The notes beneath the pieces are model-generated. The model was given only the letters and a program-made list of their open reading frames with translations, was not told the origin of the DNA and searched no databases. Both the position numbers and the translations under genes were made by a program. Positions 41,884 to 52,296 of a DNA stretch of 64,000 nucleotides are shown one piece after another (position 1 is the first letter of the stretch; the number at the start of each line of letters is the position of its first letter). The stretch is from Ardenticatenaceae bacterium. GTDB taxonomy: Bacteria; Chloroflexota; Anaerolineae; Promineifilales; Promineifilaceae. The stretch spans positions 1-64,000 of the forward strand of contig WYBM01000100.1 in assembly GCA_011525915.1 (NCBI GenBank). Reading direction: 5' to 3'.

Positions 41884-43794
41884 TTAAAGCAAAAGATTCC
41901 AATAAGCCAGAACCCATAACAGTGCCAGGGCAAATAATGTCAGGAGTGTGTAATGAACACGGCCGCCTACCCGCCAGGTACCATTTTTCCATACCAGTAT
42001 GGTGAAAAGTGGCAGGGTGGCCCCCAACATAAGCAGCAGCAGCGGCAGCCTCATCAACACGTCCAGCAGCGGTGAATCAGTGAAGAAAACGTTGGGTATA
42101 CCGTAAGCCAGGTTGATATCCATAAAAATGGACAGGAAGCCCACCAGGAATGTCAGGAATAACAGGCCAAAGAGGGCGGCGGCCAGGCGTGCCAGCCGCC
42201 CCAGCCGCGGCTGGGGCGTACGCTTACGAAGGTTGCCCACCAGGGCGATGAGCCAGCTAATCAACGTGCCCAGGAACAACAATGTTCCCGAAACAATTAA
42301 CAAACTGTGCAAACCCGCTGTGCCATACCAGGGCACCTTGATGAAGCCAAAAGGCGCGGCCGGAAGCAGCGCCATCTGCCCGTCATCATTCGTTCGATAC
42401 ACTAATTGGTTGGCCGGTTCGTACCGGGCTTGAAGCAGGCCCGGCGCCACCTCCACAAATTGGGTGGCCTCGCCAAACATCGAAACGACCAGGTAACCTT
42501 CGTCGTTTAGCGTGACGTTGATGGGGGCGGTTAGCGCAATGATCTTTTCAAACGTGGTAAAGTTGCTCCGGGCCAGCATATACTCGCCAAGATAGGGAGC
42601 CATACGTTCGGCAAAGTCAGCCGGTGGCTGCGGTGTCGCCGCAGCCTCTGCCGGGTAATAGCGATCGAGAAAAGCCTTCATCACCGCTTCAACGACCTCA
42701 GCACCGCCTGTGCTGTTGGTGGAGATGAAAAAACCAACGTTTTGTTCCGGGATCAGAAACAGGCCCGTGTGGAACAGGATAGTGTCACCCCCGTGGGAGA
42801 TGATACGCTGCCCGTTGACAGTGTTCTCGAAAAAGCCATAGGCCATGCCATCCAGGCGCGGGTCATGGGTAAAGAGCTGTTGGTGCATCTGTTGGGCGGT
42901 GGCTTCCTGGAGGATCTGAGCTTCGCCATAACGCCCGTTTTGCAGATGGGCTATCATGAACTGGGCCAGGTCCACGGCCGTGGCGCTCAATGATCCTGCC
43001 GGGTAAGCCTGGATAAACTCAAACCCACCCTGGACATAGGCGCCATTGATGTAGTTGTAACCGTTTGACATATCGGCCGCTAAACCCGCTGGTAACGGCT
43101 GGCGGAAAGTGCTGTGTTCTATGCTTAACGGGGCAAAAATAGCTTGCTCAACATAGTCAGTAAAAGGAAGGCCCGACACCCGTTCAACGATATACCCGGC
43201 CAGGGCTGTGCCATAGTTGGAATAGGCCCCAATCTCACCGGGCGGGAAGACACGTGCCGGGATGTGCGTTTTCAGATAGTCGTCCAGGGGATGCAGGTCT
43301 TCAGGATTTAGTTTGAACAGGTCCTGGCTGATGTCCTCAAAGCCTGGCGTGTGGGCCATTAAATGGTTCAGGGTGATGGGTTCCGGATAAGTGGCGGGGA
43401 TGGTGAAATCCAGATACTCGTTGACGTCGGTATCCAGGGACAGCTCCCCCTGCTCAACCAACTGCATGACTGCTGTCCATACAAACAGCTTGGAAACGGA
43501 CCCTGGGCGGAATAACGTTTTTTCTGGGTCAACCGGGATGTTTTGTGCCAGGTCAGCGTAGCCATACCCTTTGGTGAATAAAAGTTGACCATCCTTAACG
43601 ACCGCCACAACCGCACCGGGGATATGGCTTGTTTCCATGTGAGCTGCCATGACGCCGTCCAGGAAGGCTTCTAATTCAGCTGGATCTGTGGGGCCATTAG
43701 CCTGGAAAGCGGCGGCTGGCCTGATTGTTATGAGCAAGGCTGCTAACACCACCCAACTGAACATGATGAAATATTGATGCCGTTGTGATCTCAT
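41884..43794 (-). CDS. Beta-lactamase-family serine hydrolase with C-terminal membrane segments
   Basis: 636 aa from ATG 43794 (GGAG 9 nt upstream; the open frame is longer). A signal/TM is at about residues 8-27. The class C / D-peptidase fold shows the SxxK motif in RPGSVSKLFVWTAVMQL, YxN in GAYSNYGTALAGYIVE, and HGGDT as the third motif. The C-terminal 150 residues hold four hydrophobic helices (SLLIVSGTLLFLGTLISWLI and others). Such proteins act outside the membrane as esterases, D-peptidases or peptidase-like regulators. Not expected to be a resistance enzyme. Confidence 0.9.
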   Translation of the reverse strand: MRSQRHQYFIMFSWVVLAALLITIRPAAAFQANGPTDPAELEAFLDGVMAAHMETSHIPGAVVAVVKDGQLLFTKGYGYADLAQNIPVDPEKTLFRPGSVSKLFVWTAVMQLVEQGELSLDTDVNEYLDFTIPATYPEPITLNHLMAHTPGFEDISQDLFKLNPEDLHPLDDYLKTHIPARVFPPGEIGAYSNYGTALAGYIVERVSGLPFTDYVEQAIFAPLSIEHSTFRQPLPAGLAADMSNGYNYINGAYVQGGFEFIQAYPAGSLSATAVDLAQFMIAHLQNGRYGEAQILQEATAQQMHQQLFTHDPRLDGMAYGFFENTVNGQRIISHGGDTILFHTGLFLIPEQNVGFFISTNSTGGAEVVEAVMKAFLDRYYPAEAAATPQPPADFAERMAPYLGEYMLARSNFTTFEKIIALTAPINVTLNDEGYLVVSMFGEATQFVEVAPGLLQARYEPANQLVYRTNDDGQMALLPAAPFGFIKVPWYGTAGLHSLLIVSGTLLFLGTLISWLIALVGNLRKRTPQPRLGRLARLAAALFGLLFLTFLVGFLSIFMDINLAYGIPNVFFTDSPLLDVLMRLPLLLLMLGATLPLFTILVWKNGTWRVGGRVHYTLLTLFALALLWVLAYWNLLL

Positions 43795-43952
43795 TTTGTA
43801 TGACTCCATCTTTGTTTTGTCATGAAAATGTGCACCGTTCATCTTCAGACGGTGCCATGATGACTGTACGCAAGAGGAGTAGAAATGGTGCAAAGGATCA
43901 CTGACGGGAGTAGATGGCCGTTGTCACGAAGTTATCAACAAAAACACCACCC

Positions 43953-45794
43953 TTATTGGGGCAGATCCCACAAACGCTGCATCTCTTCACAGCGGGCCAG
44001 CAGGTCATCTAGCTTACCTTCATCGGCCACACGGCCGTCTTGCAGCACAATGATGTGGTCTGCCCGCCGCAGCGCCGGCCGCCGGTGAGAAACGACCAGG
44101 CAGGTGGGTTGGTAGGTCCGGGCGGCATCTTGCCCGGCGAACAACCGTTCCCACAACTGCTGTTCTGTGTTCACATCCAGGGCGCTGGACAGATCATCAA
44201 AGACCAGCAGTTCCGGCTGGCGGGCAAACATGCGTGCCGCGGCGGTGCGCTGCATTTGCCCGCCGGAGAGTTTGACACCGCGTGTGCCCACCATCGTTTG
44301 CAGCCCTGCCTCCAGCACCTGCACGTCTTGCTCCATCACGGCGGCCCGAATGGCTGCCTGGATGTCTACGCTTTCCGGTGGCAGGCCCATTAAAATATTG
44401 TCGTGCAGGGTCTCGCTGAACAAGCGGGGTGCCTGTGGCGTATAAGCTGCCCGCGGCGGTGTCAGAAAATCGCCCGGATCATGAAACCGCTGCCCGTTCC
44501 AAAGCCATACACCACTGGCCGGCAGCAGGCCTAAGACCGCCCGCAGCAGGGTAGTCTTGCCGGCGCCAATGCGCCCGGTGACCACCACAAACGCACCGCG
44601 AGGAATGTGCAGGCTCACGTTTTCAATACCCCGGCCAGTGGTTGTGTAGCGGTAGGACAGATGGTGAATGTCTAGCGTGTGCAGATGATGGGCGGCTGTT
44701 TTGGCCACATAGGGCACATCTGGCCAGCCGCTGCGACGCCGCAGGTAAACCGGCCCCGGCTGGAAAATGCGCTCGGCAGGGCCGCCTTGCAGCACGTCAG
44801 CCATGCGCTTTAAGGAGACCGCGGCCGTTTTGTGCAGCGCCAGCAGCTGCCCAAAATAGGTCAGTGACGTGGCAACAGGCAGCAGCAGCGCCGTAAACAG
44901 GACAAAGTTACCCAACGTCATGCCACCTTGCCCGGCGTTTACCTGGGCCGCAATGGTCAGTAAAATGAGGCCGACGCTGAGGTTGTTGGCGTTTTGCATA
45001 ATGACGTTAAGGATTTCCTGAAACAGGCTGTCTCTCAGTGCTGACTCTCGCCGCGCTTCGTTAATCTGGCGGAAGCGGCGGTCTACGTGCGCTTCGGCGC
45101 GGTTCACCTTGATGGCCTGCACGGCGCCAAACATCTCGCCAACAAACCCGGTGACATCCCCTTCCGCCCCACGGGCGGCGGCCCGGTAGCGGGCAATGCG
45201 TTTGCGCACCGCGTTGACCAGAACAATGGAGAAAACAAGCGGCAGCAGTACTAACCCCGTGGCCACAGACGAAAGATTAAACATGATACCCAGGCCCACC
45301 ATCACGACAATGACGTGCATGGTAGTTTGTAATGCCTGTATGGCCAGTTCACGCACGTTGCGGGCGTCGCCGGCAAAGCGGCTGACCATCTCGCCAGGGG
45401 CGGTAATGGTGGCCGCTGCCCCTGGTAGATCAAGCACACGCCGCATGATATTTTTGCGCATGAGAACTGTAAGTGAGAAGGAGTAGTAGAAGTCAAGGAT
45501 GTGGGCGCCATACTCCACGGCCGTGCCCACTACAGCTACCACCAGCAGCAGGGCCACCAGCTGCAAAAAGGGCGTGTCAAATCGGCTTTGCCCATCCAGG
45601 ATGTTAAACGCTTCGGCGGTTAACCAGGCCAATAAGATGGGAAACAGCCCGGCAAAGATAAAGGCCAGCGTATCCAGCGCAAACAGCCCCGGGTTATAGC
45701 GGATCAATAACCAGGTGGCCTGCCATGAGCTGATGGGTGGTGCTTCGTAGTCAGCGGCGGTGATACGGCCGCGGCCTTCGCCGTCGTGGGTCAT
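43953..45794 (-). CDS. ABC exporter half-transporter (second of a heterodimer)
   Basis: 613 aa. Six TM helices are in the first 330 residues. The ATPase has Walker [19 protein letters not shown], the signature [18 protein letters not shown] and Walker [14 protein letters not shown]. The residue after Walker B is Asp rather than Glu, so this site is probably the degenerate (non-hydrolysing) one of the pair. The gene overlaps its upstream partner by 4 nt (ATGA), which supports obligatory pairing. Substrate unknown. Confidence 0.93.
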   Translation of the reverse strand: MTHDGEGRGRITAADYEAPPISSWQATWLLIRYNPGLFALDTLAFIFAGLFPILLAWLTAEAFNILDGQSRFDTPFLQLVALLLVVAVVGTAVEYGAHILDFYYSFSLTVLMRKNIMRRVLDLPGAAATITAPGEMVSRFAGDARNVRELAIQALQTTMHVIVVMVGLGIMFNLSSVATGLVLLPLVFSIVLVNAVRKRIARYRAAARGAEGDVTGFVGEMFGAVQAIKVNRAEAHVDRRFRQINEARRESALRDSLFQEILNVIMQNANNLSVGLILLTIAAQVNAGQGGMTLGNFVLFTALLLPVATSLTYFGQLLALHKTAAVSLKRMADVLQGGPAERIFQPGPVYLRRRSGWPDVPYVAKTAAHHLHTLDIHHLSYRYTTTGRGIENVSLHIPRGAFVVVTGRIGAGKTTLLRAVLGLLPASGVWLWNGQRFHDPGDFLTPPRAAYTPQAPRLFSETLHDNILMGLPPESVDIQAAIRAAVMEQDVQVLEAGLQTMVGTRGVKLSGGQMQRTAAARMFARQPELLVFDDLSSALDVNTEQQLWERLFAGQDAARTYQPTCLVVSHRRPALRRADHIIVLQDGRVADEGKLDDLLARCEEMQRLWDLPQ

Positions 45795-47569
45795 ACCAAT
45801 ACCTCTTCTAATCCGGCGCGCAGCAGCTGGCTGAAGTGTGAATGGGGGTTATTGAGTAGGGTGAGGCGGTTACCATATTCTTTGACACGGCCGTTGTCCA
45901 GGATCAAAATGGTGTCGGCCCGCTGTACAGTTTTTAAGCGGTGGGCCACGATGACGGCCGTGCGGTTTGCCAACAGCTTGTCCACGGCCCGTTCAATGAG
46001 GAATTCCGTAGCCGGATCCAGCCGTGAAGAGGCTTCATCCATGATGATCAGGCCTGGATCTTGCAGGAAAACACGTGTAAATGCCAGCAGCTGCGCCTCC
46101 CCGGCTGACAGCCCGCGCCCACCGGCTTCCAGCACCGTGTCTAACCCTTGGGGCAGCGAGCCATACCAGGTCATCAACTCCAGATCGGCCAGCGCTGCCA
46201 TGATTTGCCGGTCAGAGATGGCCGGGTTAAAAAAGGTCAGGTTGTCGCGCACCGTGGCGTTAAATAACTGCACCTCTTGGGTTACCAGCCCAACCTTTGC
46301 CCGCAGGTGGGCCAGGGGCACGGCCTGAACGGGCCGGTTGCCCAGGCGCACAGACCCGTGTTGGGCTTCATACAGGCGGAAGATAAGGCGCGTGGTGGTT
46401 GTTTTACCGCTGCCGGTACGCCCCAACAACCCCAGCACTTCGCCTGGCGCCAGGCAAAATGTGACATCTTGCAGCACCGGATTGTCGGCTGCATAGGCAA
46501 AATGGACGTGACGGAATTCCACCGCCAGGGGGCCAGCGGGCAGCCGTGCCCCTGATTCTTTGTCGTCCTTAATAGCCGGCTGCGTAAAAAACATCTGCTG
46601 AATGCGGCTGACGCCGGCTACCGCCTGCTGCAAATCTTGCAGCTGCTGGGTCAGGCGGTGCAGCGGCTCTTGCAGCATGGCGCTGTAGGTGATGATGAGA
46701 AAAACCGTGCCAATGGTGACACTGCCTTGCAGGTAGAGCCAACCTCCCAGCCCCAGCCCCAGGGCCGTACCTACCCGGAATAACCCCTGTGTGCCGGTGA
46801 AGGTAAGCATGCCCAGGGCAAACCCACGCTGCTCTACCACGTACTGCTCGCGCAGCGTCTGGTGCAGGCGCAGCATGGTGTAATCTACCGCGCCGTTAGC
46901 CCGAATGTCCTCCGCACCAGCCAGCCGTTCCTCAATGAAGCCAAATAGTTTGGCGCCCATAGCCATAAACGCTTCCCAGGCGGGAATGGCCAGTTTGATC
47001 AGGTAGTTCAGAATGACCCCGGTGACCACGACAAACAAAATGAAGCCGACGCCAATGCGCCGCTCCTGCTGGAACAGCACCACGATGACCCCGGTGATGA
47101 GCAGGCCGTTGCCGAAAATCTGGATGATAAACTGGGAAAAGAAATTAGAGAGGGTGTTGACGTCTTCATCGACACGGGAGATCATTTCACCGGCGGTGCG
47201 GGCGTTGTGAAAAGCCATGTCCAGGTTGAGGGTATGCCGGGCCAGGTCGGCGCGTAGTTCGTTGGTAGTGCGCCAGCGCACGTCCTGGGTGACATAGGCG
47301 GCCGCAGCGGCAAAAAGCTGGTAAGTGAGGGCAACACCGATAAAGAGGAGGGCTACGGCCGTTAAACTACGCAGCCCACCCACTGTGGTGACCGTGACTT
47401 CACCGGTGGCCAGGTCAATAAAGTCGGCCAGGATGCGCGGCTGCAGCAGCTGCAGGCCAATGGCCGCAAACAGCAGCAGGAACAAGAGCAGCACGCGCCG
47501 CCACTCTGGCCGTACATACCAGCGCAGTATCGCCAGCGATTGTCTGAAGGATTGGGTTTCTTTTTTCAC
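45791..47569 (-). CDS. ABC exporter half-transporter (first of a heterodimer)
   Basis: 592 aa, GTG start 47569. A TM domain is followed by Walker [19 protein letters not shown] and the signature-like [20 protein letters not shown], where the usual SGGQ is SAGE. Walker B is [13 protein letters not shown] with catalytic Glu, and the H-loop is in [10 protein letters not shown]. The active Glu here and the Asp in the partner fit an asymmetric heterodimeric exporter. It follows the Memo gene by 5 nt and overlaps the second half-transporter. Confidence 0.93.
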   Translation of the reverse strand: MKKETQSFRQSLAILRWYVRPEWRRVLLLFLLLFAAIGLQLLQPRILADFIDLATGEVTVTTVGGLRSLTAVALLFIGVALTYQLFAAAAAYVTQDVRWRTTNELRADLARHTLNLDMAFHNARTAGEMISRVDEDVNTLSNFFSQFIIQIFGNGLLITGVIVVLFQQERRIGVGFILFVVVTGVILNYLIKLAIPAWEAFMAMGAKLFGFIEERLAGAEDIRANGAVDYTMLRLHQTLREQYVVEQRGFALGMLTFTGTQGLFRVGTALGLGLGGWLYLQGSVTIGTVFLIITYSAMLQEPLHRLTQQLQDLQQAVAGVSRIQQMFFTQPAIKDDKESGARLPAGPLAVEFRHVHFAYAADNPVLQDVTFCLAPGEVLGLLGRTGSGKTTTTRLIFRLYEAQHGSVRLGNRPVQAVPLAHLRAKVGLVTQEVQLFNATVRDNLTFFNPAISDRQIMAALADLELMTWYGSLPQGLDTVLEAGGRGLSAGEAQLLAFTRVFLQDPGLIIMDEASSRLDPATEFLIERAVDKLLANRTAVIVAHRLKTVQRADTILILDNGRVKEYGNRLTLLNNPHSHFSQLLRAGLEEVLV

Positions 47570-47574
47570 CAGGC

Positions 47575-48798
47575 TTATTCCAATAACACCCCGGCAATGG
47601 AGACCAGCGACTGGTTTTGCTCGTCGGCAGGGCAGTGGTCATACGCTACCGATACCCCTTCAGTTGTGCCCAGGTAGCGCAGCATCAGGTAAATGGGCGA
47701 GAAGCCACAGATGCGGTTCTGGTCTTCAATGGCGGCGATCTGCTCATAAAAACCGGCGTCATCGCCGTGAAGAATGGCTTGTACCAGGAAATCATCTGTC
47801 TGGCGCAGGGCAGCGCGGCGTGGTTCATCCATGGCGAAGTCGTCGCCAAAGGCTGGGCCGACGTGGGCAAAATCTACAGAAGCAATCGCCAGGATTTTGC
47901 GCCCGGCGGTTTCTTCCTGCAGGGTGGCTACGGCCGTCACTAACAGATCATCCTGGGCCGGGTGCCCGCCATTGTGCATAAAGTGGTGAAATGACCCCAC
48001 CAGCACGGGCAGCATCGGTTTGGGTTCCACCCCGGCCTGGTGGTAAATATGGTGCAGCCACACAGCTGACAGCTCAATAGAATGTTCCTGGCGATGGTGC
48101 AGCTCTTCCGCGTAGGCATTGGCCGGGCCAATAGCCGCCGCCAGTTTGTCTACCAGGGCCACATCAGTAGGCAGGACGCCGTAAGGGGTGGCATAATGCT
48201 GGCGCGTGAGGGTAAAGGTGCCTGGTCCGCCTTTGTGGTCGGTGCCAAAGATGATGACCAGATCGGCGTCCAGCACGGCCTGTTTGGCCCGCTGCCACAC
48301 TTTGGCATAAACGGGGCCGCCGCGGGGATAATCAATGTGCGGCGAGATGAGGCCACGGCCGTGCCACGGCTGCCACCCATTTAAATTATCGCCCTGGCCG
48401 TAACCTTCTAACATCTCGGCCAGGCGGGTTGGGTTCTCCGGGTAGCTGAGTTTGGCCAGCGCTGGCGGGCGGAAGGGGGCGGCGCGGTACGCTTGTCGCA
48501 CGGTTTCCATTTGTTGATGAGACCGGGCGTTGTCTAACAGACAGGCTTCATCTAACTGTGCCAGGGCGTCAGCCACGATCTCAAAGTCTAATGTCACCTC
48601 CAAATGTTGACATAATGCCAGGTGGATTTGATGGGCATCCCGCGTGCCATCTATGAACAGCAGCATTTGCGCCAGCGCCGGGGGCATCACCAACTGGAAA
48701 TGGGTCAATGCCAGCGGATCATGCAAGTACCACATCTGCTGGCCCATATGGTAGACTGGTTGGTAGTCAAGCAGGCGGAGTTTAGGGTTTTGGGTCAA
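47575..48798 (-). CDS. Memo-family protein (AmmeMemoRadiSam system B) with N-terminal extension
   Basis: 407 aa, TTG start with GAGG upstream. The Memo domain covers about residues 130-405: GRGLISPHIDYPRGGPVYAK (metal His), DHKGGPGTFTLTRQHYATPY, ELHHRQEHSIELSAVWLHH and SVDFAHVGPAFGDDF. The N-terminal 115 residues (LRLLDYQPVYHMGQQMWYLH) form a separate winged-helix-like region. Usual partners, AMMECR1 and a radical SAM protein, are not in the window; instead it heads an ABC exporter operon. Confidence 0.9.
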   Translation of the reverse strand: MTQNPKLRLLDYQPVYHMGQQMWYLHDPLALTHFQLVMPPALAQMLLFIDGTRDAHQIHLALCQHLEVTLDFEIVADALAQLDEACLLDNARSHQQMETVRQAYRAAPFRPPALAKLSYPENPTRLAEMLEGYGQGDNLNGWQPWHGRGLISPHIDYPRGGPVYAKVWQRAKQAVLDADLVIIFGTDHKGGPGTFTLTRQHYATPYGVLPTDVALVDKLAAAIGPANAYAEELHHRQEHSIELSAVWLHHIYHQAGVEPKPMLPVLVGSFHHFMHNGGHPAQDDLLVTAVATLQEETAGRKILAIASVDFAHVGPAFGDDFAMDEPRRAALRQTDDFLVQAILHGDDAGFYEQIAAIEDQNRICGFSPIYLMLRYLGTTEGVSVAYDHCPADEQNQSLVSIAGVLLE

Positions 48799-48817
48799 GG
48801 CGAGCCTCTTGTTTCTG

Positions 48818-48850
48818 AGTGTTCAGTGTACAGTTGTCACTGTTCAATTA
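48818..48850. repeat. Short CAGT-heptad remnant
   Basis: GAGTGTTCAGTGTACAGTTG with TCACTGTTCA, in the divergent gap between Memo and the M1 peptidase. Confidence 0.6.
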
Positions 48851-48920
48851 CCTGGTTGCGTAAAATACCACAGATCAACAGTTGATCAATAAAACTGCCC
48901 ATGAGGATAAGGATGAGCGA

Positions 48921-50417
48921 ATGAAAATGCAAGTAATTACAATGAAACCTAGAATATTTTTGATAGTGTTCATATTCCTACTGCTGAGCTGCGGTCCGCA
49001 GACGCCAGACACGGCCGTTACCCCCACCCTTTCCCCCTCACCCTCACCAATCACGGCGGGCGAAGCCAATACGCCGGCTGCCCCTACTGCACCATCCCCC
49101 ACGGCTAACTCAGACAATAAGACCCCTACTTTGGATGTGGTAGCCGGCGCCCGTTCTATCGGTGACCCGTATGCGCCGGAACTGGGTAACACTGGCTACG
49201 ATGTGCAGCATTACACTATCCAACTAGCCCTGGATCCACAGGAAAAATATTACCTGGCGGGCAGCGTGCTGATTAAGGCCACGGCCGTGTTAGATGACCT
49301 GGGCGCGTTGTCATTAGACTTTATCGGTTTTGAGATTGAAGAGCTTTTGGTCAATGGACAGCCGGCCGACTTCAGCCGCGAAGCAGGCAAACTCATCATC
49401 ACCTTGCCCCAACCCCTGGCCTCTGAAGAACAGTTCCAGATAACAATTATGTATCACGGTGAGACTGTGCAGGAGCCATCTCCTTACGTAGGTTTTGCCA
49501 GTTGGTTAGGGGTTTTTTACGCCAGAGAAGACACTATTTATATACTCTCAGAGCCGGACGGCAGCCGTTACTGGTTCCCCAACAATGATCACCCCCGCGA
49601 CAAGGCCACGTTTCGCTTTGAAGTGACGGTGCCAGAGGGGTTAACGGCCGTGGCCAACGGCGAACTGATCGAGCAGCAAGGCCATACCTTCATCTGGGAA
49701 CATAACGCGCCTATGGCCTCCTATTTAGCTACCGTGGTTGTAGGTGACTATGAACGCCTGGAAGATCAATCGCCGGTGGGCATCCCCCTGCGTCACTACA
49801 CCTTTACTGAAGACCAGGCCCGGTTTACCAGACACGTCGCCGTGACCGGCGAGGCCATTGATTGGATGAGTGACCTGTTTGGCGCTTACCCCTACGACCA
49901 GTATGGTTACGTCACTGTGCATGCACCAGGTGTCTCGCTGGAAACACAAACGATGGTACTGCTTTCCAGCGAAATGGTAAATGAGCAAACGATAATCCAT
50001 GAAATGGCCCACATGTGGTTTGGTGATTGGGTTAGCCTGGATTCATGGGGGGAGATGTGGCGCAACGAAGGGTTTGCCACGTACATCGCCTTCTTGTGGG
50101 AATTTCGTGACGATCCCGAAGGGTTAGAACTACAAATGGAAGGCATTCGTGCCTTTCTGGAAGACAGCGGTGACCTGGGAAAGCCGCTGCGCAACCCACC
50201 ACACGTGGAGTTGTTCAGCGCCTACACCTACGTGGGGGGTGCCCTGATGATTCATGAACTGCGTCAGGAAATGGGGGACGATGCTTTTTTCGCTGGTCTG
50301 AAGGCATACTTTGCCCGCTACAGCGGCGGCACGGCCACCGATGAAGCGTTTATCGCCGTGATGGAAGAGGCGGCGGAAAAGCCGCTGGCGGCGTTTTTTG
50401 AAGGATGGTTAGAATGA
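48921..50417 (+). CDS. M1-family metallopeptidase lipoprotein
   Basis: About 498 aa from ATG 48921; MKPRIFLIVFIFLLLSC at 48942 is the lipobox signal and could be the true start. A Pro/Thr linker is followed by the M1 N-terminal beta domain and the gluzincin catalytic region. IIHEMAHMWFGDWVSLDSWG has the HExxH zinc motif, with the third ligand Glu in EMWRNEGFATYIAFLWE. The GAMEN-like substrate loop appears as APGVSLETQTMVLL, which deviates from the aminopeptidase consensus. Anchored outside the membrane. Confidence 0.92.
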   Translation: MKMQVITMKPRIFLIVFIFLLLSCGPQTPDTAVTPTLSPSPSPITAGEANTPAAPTAPSPTANSDNKTPTLDVVAGARSIGDPYAPELGNTGYDVQHYTIQLALDPQEKYYLAGSVLIKATAVLDDLGALSLDFIGFEIEELLVNGQPADFSREAGKLIITLPQPLASEEQFQITIMYHGETVQEPSPYVGFASWLGVFYAREDTIYILSEPDGSRYWFPNNDHPRDKATFRFEVTVPEGLTAVANGELIEQQGHTFIWEHNAPMASYLATVVVGDYERLEDQSPVGIPLRHYTFTEDQARFTRHVAVTGEAIDWMSDLFGAYPYDQYGYVTVHAPGVSLETQTMVLLSSEMVNEQTIIHEMAHMWFGDWVSLDSWGEMWRNEGFATYIAFLWEFRDDPEGLELQMEGIRAFLEDSGDLGKPLRNPPHVELFSAYTYVGGALMIHELRQEMGDDAFFAGLKAYFARYSGGTATDEAFIAVMEEAAEKPLAAFFEGWLE

Positions 50418-50421
50418 GATC

Positions 50422-50455
50422 AGCTGGGAGATGGTTCAGCGCCCATCTCCCAGCT
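50422..50455. terminator. Bidirectional hairpin with GGGAGATGG core
   Basis: AGCTGGGAGATGG (50422-50434) pairs perfectly with 50443-50455, between two convergent genes. No strong T-run; related core at 20,968. Confidence 0.65.
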
Positions 50456-50463
50456 CTCAAACA

Positions 50464-51966
50464 CTAATCACCGGTTTCTGTATCTTCTGATCGCATAGTG
50501 GCAACCAGGCGGTTGAGCTCACGCCCGGCGATATCACGGCCGCCCAACCCAAAGGCCAGGGCCGCCGCCACGGCAATGGCGCCCAGGATGATGCCAAAGG
50601 CCAGGTTGACAATGTCATCCGCCAGGCCAAGCTGCCGCAGGGCCATGGCAATAGCCAGCACCAGAATGGCCACACGCGCCGCCATGCCCCAGACACGGCC
50701 GTTGCTTCCCCCGGCGCTGGCCACCAGATTTTGGGCCAAATTGGCAAAGTAGAGGCCAAAGGCAATAATGACCAGAGCCAACACCACCCGGAAGAAAAAG
50801 TCCACCATTGTTGTTAAAATGAGCGACAGGGCTTCAGAGTTGAGCAGATCAGCGGCGGCCACAGCGGCCAGGAGCATGATGCCCACCAACAACAGGTAGC
50901 CCACCAGTTGTGAAGGTGTCAGTGTGCCTGTGTAGGTGATGCCCAATCGTGCTGGCCAGCTATCAAACCCTATACCGGTCAACACGTCAATCACCAACTG
51001 GGCCACCAGCCGGGCGATGAAATAAGCGATAACCAAGACCAGCACCGCGCCGATAAACGCGGGAATGGCATTCAAAATCACCGTGAGCATAGAGGTGGCC
51101 GGGTCAGAGATGGCGCTGATGGCCAGCGCATCTAAGGCGGCGATGAGGATGACAAGCATGACCACGGCGTAGGTAATGGTACCCAGCAGCCGGGAGAGTG
51201 ACTGCTCACCACGCAGCCCTATGCGTTCACCCAGGCTGTCTACCATGCGGATGGCCCCCAGCAGGTTGGTAACAAGCTGGCGCAGCACACGGGCCAGCAG
51301 CCAGCCCACCACAAAGATGATGATGGCCGACACGATATTGGGGAGATAGTCAAAAAAGGCGGCTGTTGCCTGTTCAAATGGTTCAGACACGGCCGTGATG
51401 CCCAAAGCGTCCAATATTGCCGGAATAAACAGCAAAATCACCAGCCAGAACGTGGTAATGCCTAAAGATTCACTGATAGAAACTTCTTCGCCTTCACGCA
51501 ATGCGCCGTGGCGTGTTAACCGTTCGTCTAGACGTACCATCTTGCAGACACGCATGACCACGGTTTTACCTACCACCGCTAATACCCAGGCCGCCAGCAA
51601 AAGCAGCAGCGCGGCCACTAAGCCCGGCAAGAATTCACCGGTAATACGCGCCAGCAGAGGTTGAATGGCTTGTGTTAAGAGAACCAGATTTAATCGTTCA
51701 ATCACCGCCACAATGACAAAGATGATAAGCACCCAAAAGATGACGGTGGCTATCAGGTTTTCCAGGTTTGTTTCTGGCAGGTCAAAGTCTTGGGTAAATT
51801 GTTTGGAAACCCGCTCGTTTAGTTTCATGCGGTGGAGTAAGCGCCGTATCAAACTGGCAATGAGGCGGGCGATGATAATCCCAATAAAAAGGATCAAGAT
51901 GGCAAACAGCACATTCAGGACTTCGGCGCCAAACTGATTATTGAAAAACTCTCGAATCTGATCCAT
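50464..51966 (-). CDS. MscS-like / conserved TM-helix repeat membrane protein
   Basis: 500 aa from ATG 51966, with AAGGAGG upstream. About ten hydrophobic helices occur in repeated pairs, separated by amphipathic GxxL-type stretches (LIARLIASLIRRLLHRMKLN and FARLVAQLVIDVLTGIGFDS-like segments). This is the pattern of the conserved TM helix family (PF05552) found around small-conductance mechanosensitive channels. The MscS beta domain itself is not evident, so it may be a channel-related protein without the vestibule. Located in the inner membrane. Confidence 0.82.
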   Translation of the reverse strand: MDQIREFFNNQFGAEVLNVLFAILILFIGIIIARLIASLIRRLLHRMKLNERVSKQFTQDFDLPETNLENLIATVIFWVLIIFVIVAVIERLNLVLLTQAIQPLLARITGEFLPGLVAALLLLLAAWVLAVVGKTVVMRVCKMVRLDERLTRHGALREGEEVSISESLGITTFWLVILLFIPAILDALGITAVSEPFEQATAAFFDYLPNIVSAIIIFVVGWLLARVLRQLVTNLLGAIRMVDSLGERIGLRGEQSLSRLLGTITYAVVMLVILIAALDALAISAISDPATSMLTVILNAIPAFIGAVLVLVIAYFIARLVAQLVIDVLTGIGFDSWPARLGITYTGTLTPSQLVGYLLLVGIMLLAAVAAADLLNSEALSLILTTMVDFFFRVVLALVIIAFGLYFANLAQNLVASAGGSNGRVWGMAARVAILVLAIAMALRQLGLADDIVNLAFGIILGAIAVAAALAFGLGGRDIAGRELNRLVATMRSEDTETGD

Positions 51967-52296
51967 GTGAAAAACCTCCTTATCTAAAACGTACAGGACC
52001 AATAAAATTGGGCACTTCATTCAAATGGTGCCCACGACCATAAACTGCGGTAGCATCTGAATGCTTTCTGGTCGCCAGCCAAGTCATTCTTTGACCATCC
52101 TGAGGTAGCATACTCTTGATACAGGCCGGCCAGATGCCCTTGTCAGGTAATCGGCAGCATTTAGATCGCTTTAGGCGTTGCCGATTCCTTGGGGAAACCA
52201 CAGGGTACCCTCTTCAGGAATTCCGAATAGTTTCTGCAGTTTACCTACACAATGTGTGAAATGTTGGAGGTCTTCGGTGATGGATGTGGTGTTTGT
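51967..52296. other. 330-nt region without a supported gene
   Basis: Lower in G+C than the neighbours and free of ACGGCCGT. A 73-codon frame on the minus strand (51980-52201) has no homology signal and no clear ribosome binding site. No repeats of the CAGT type are present. Confidence 0.5.

Noticed and set aside
41884-43794. Antibiotic-resistance beta-lactamase
   Set aside because: The catalytic motifs belong to the wider serine hydrolase family and the C-terminal membrane helices are not a feature of resistance enzymes.
51980-52201. 73-codon minus-strand frame in the gap before the FHA gene
   Set aside because: No ribosome binding site, odd composition and no recognisable motif.
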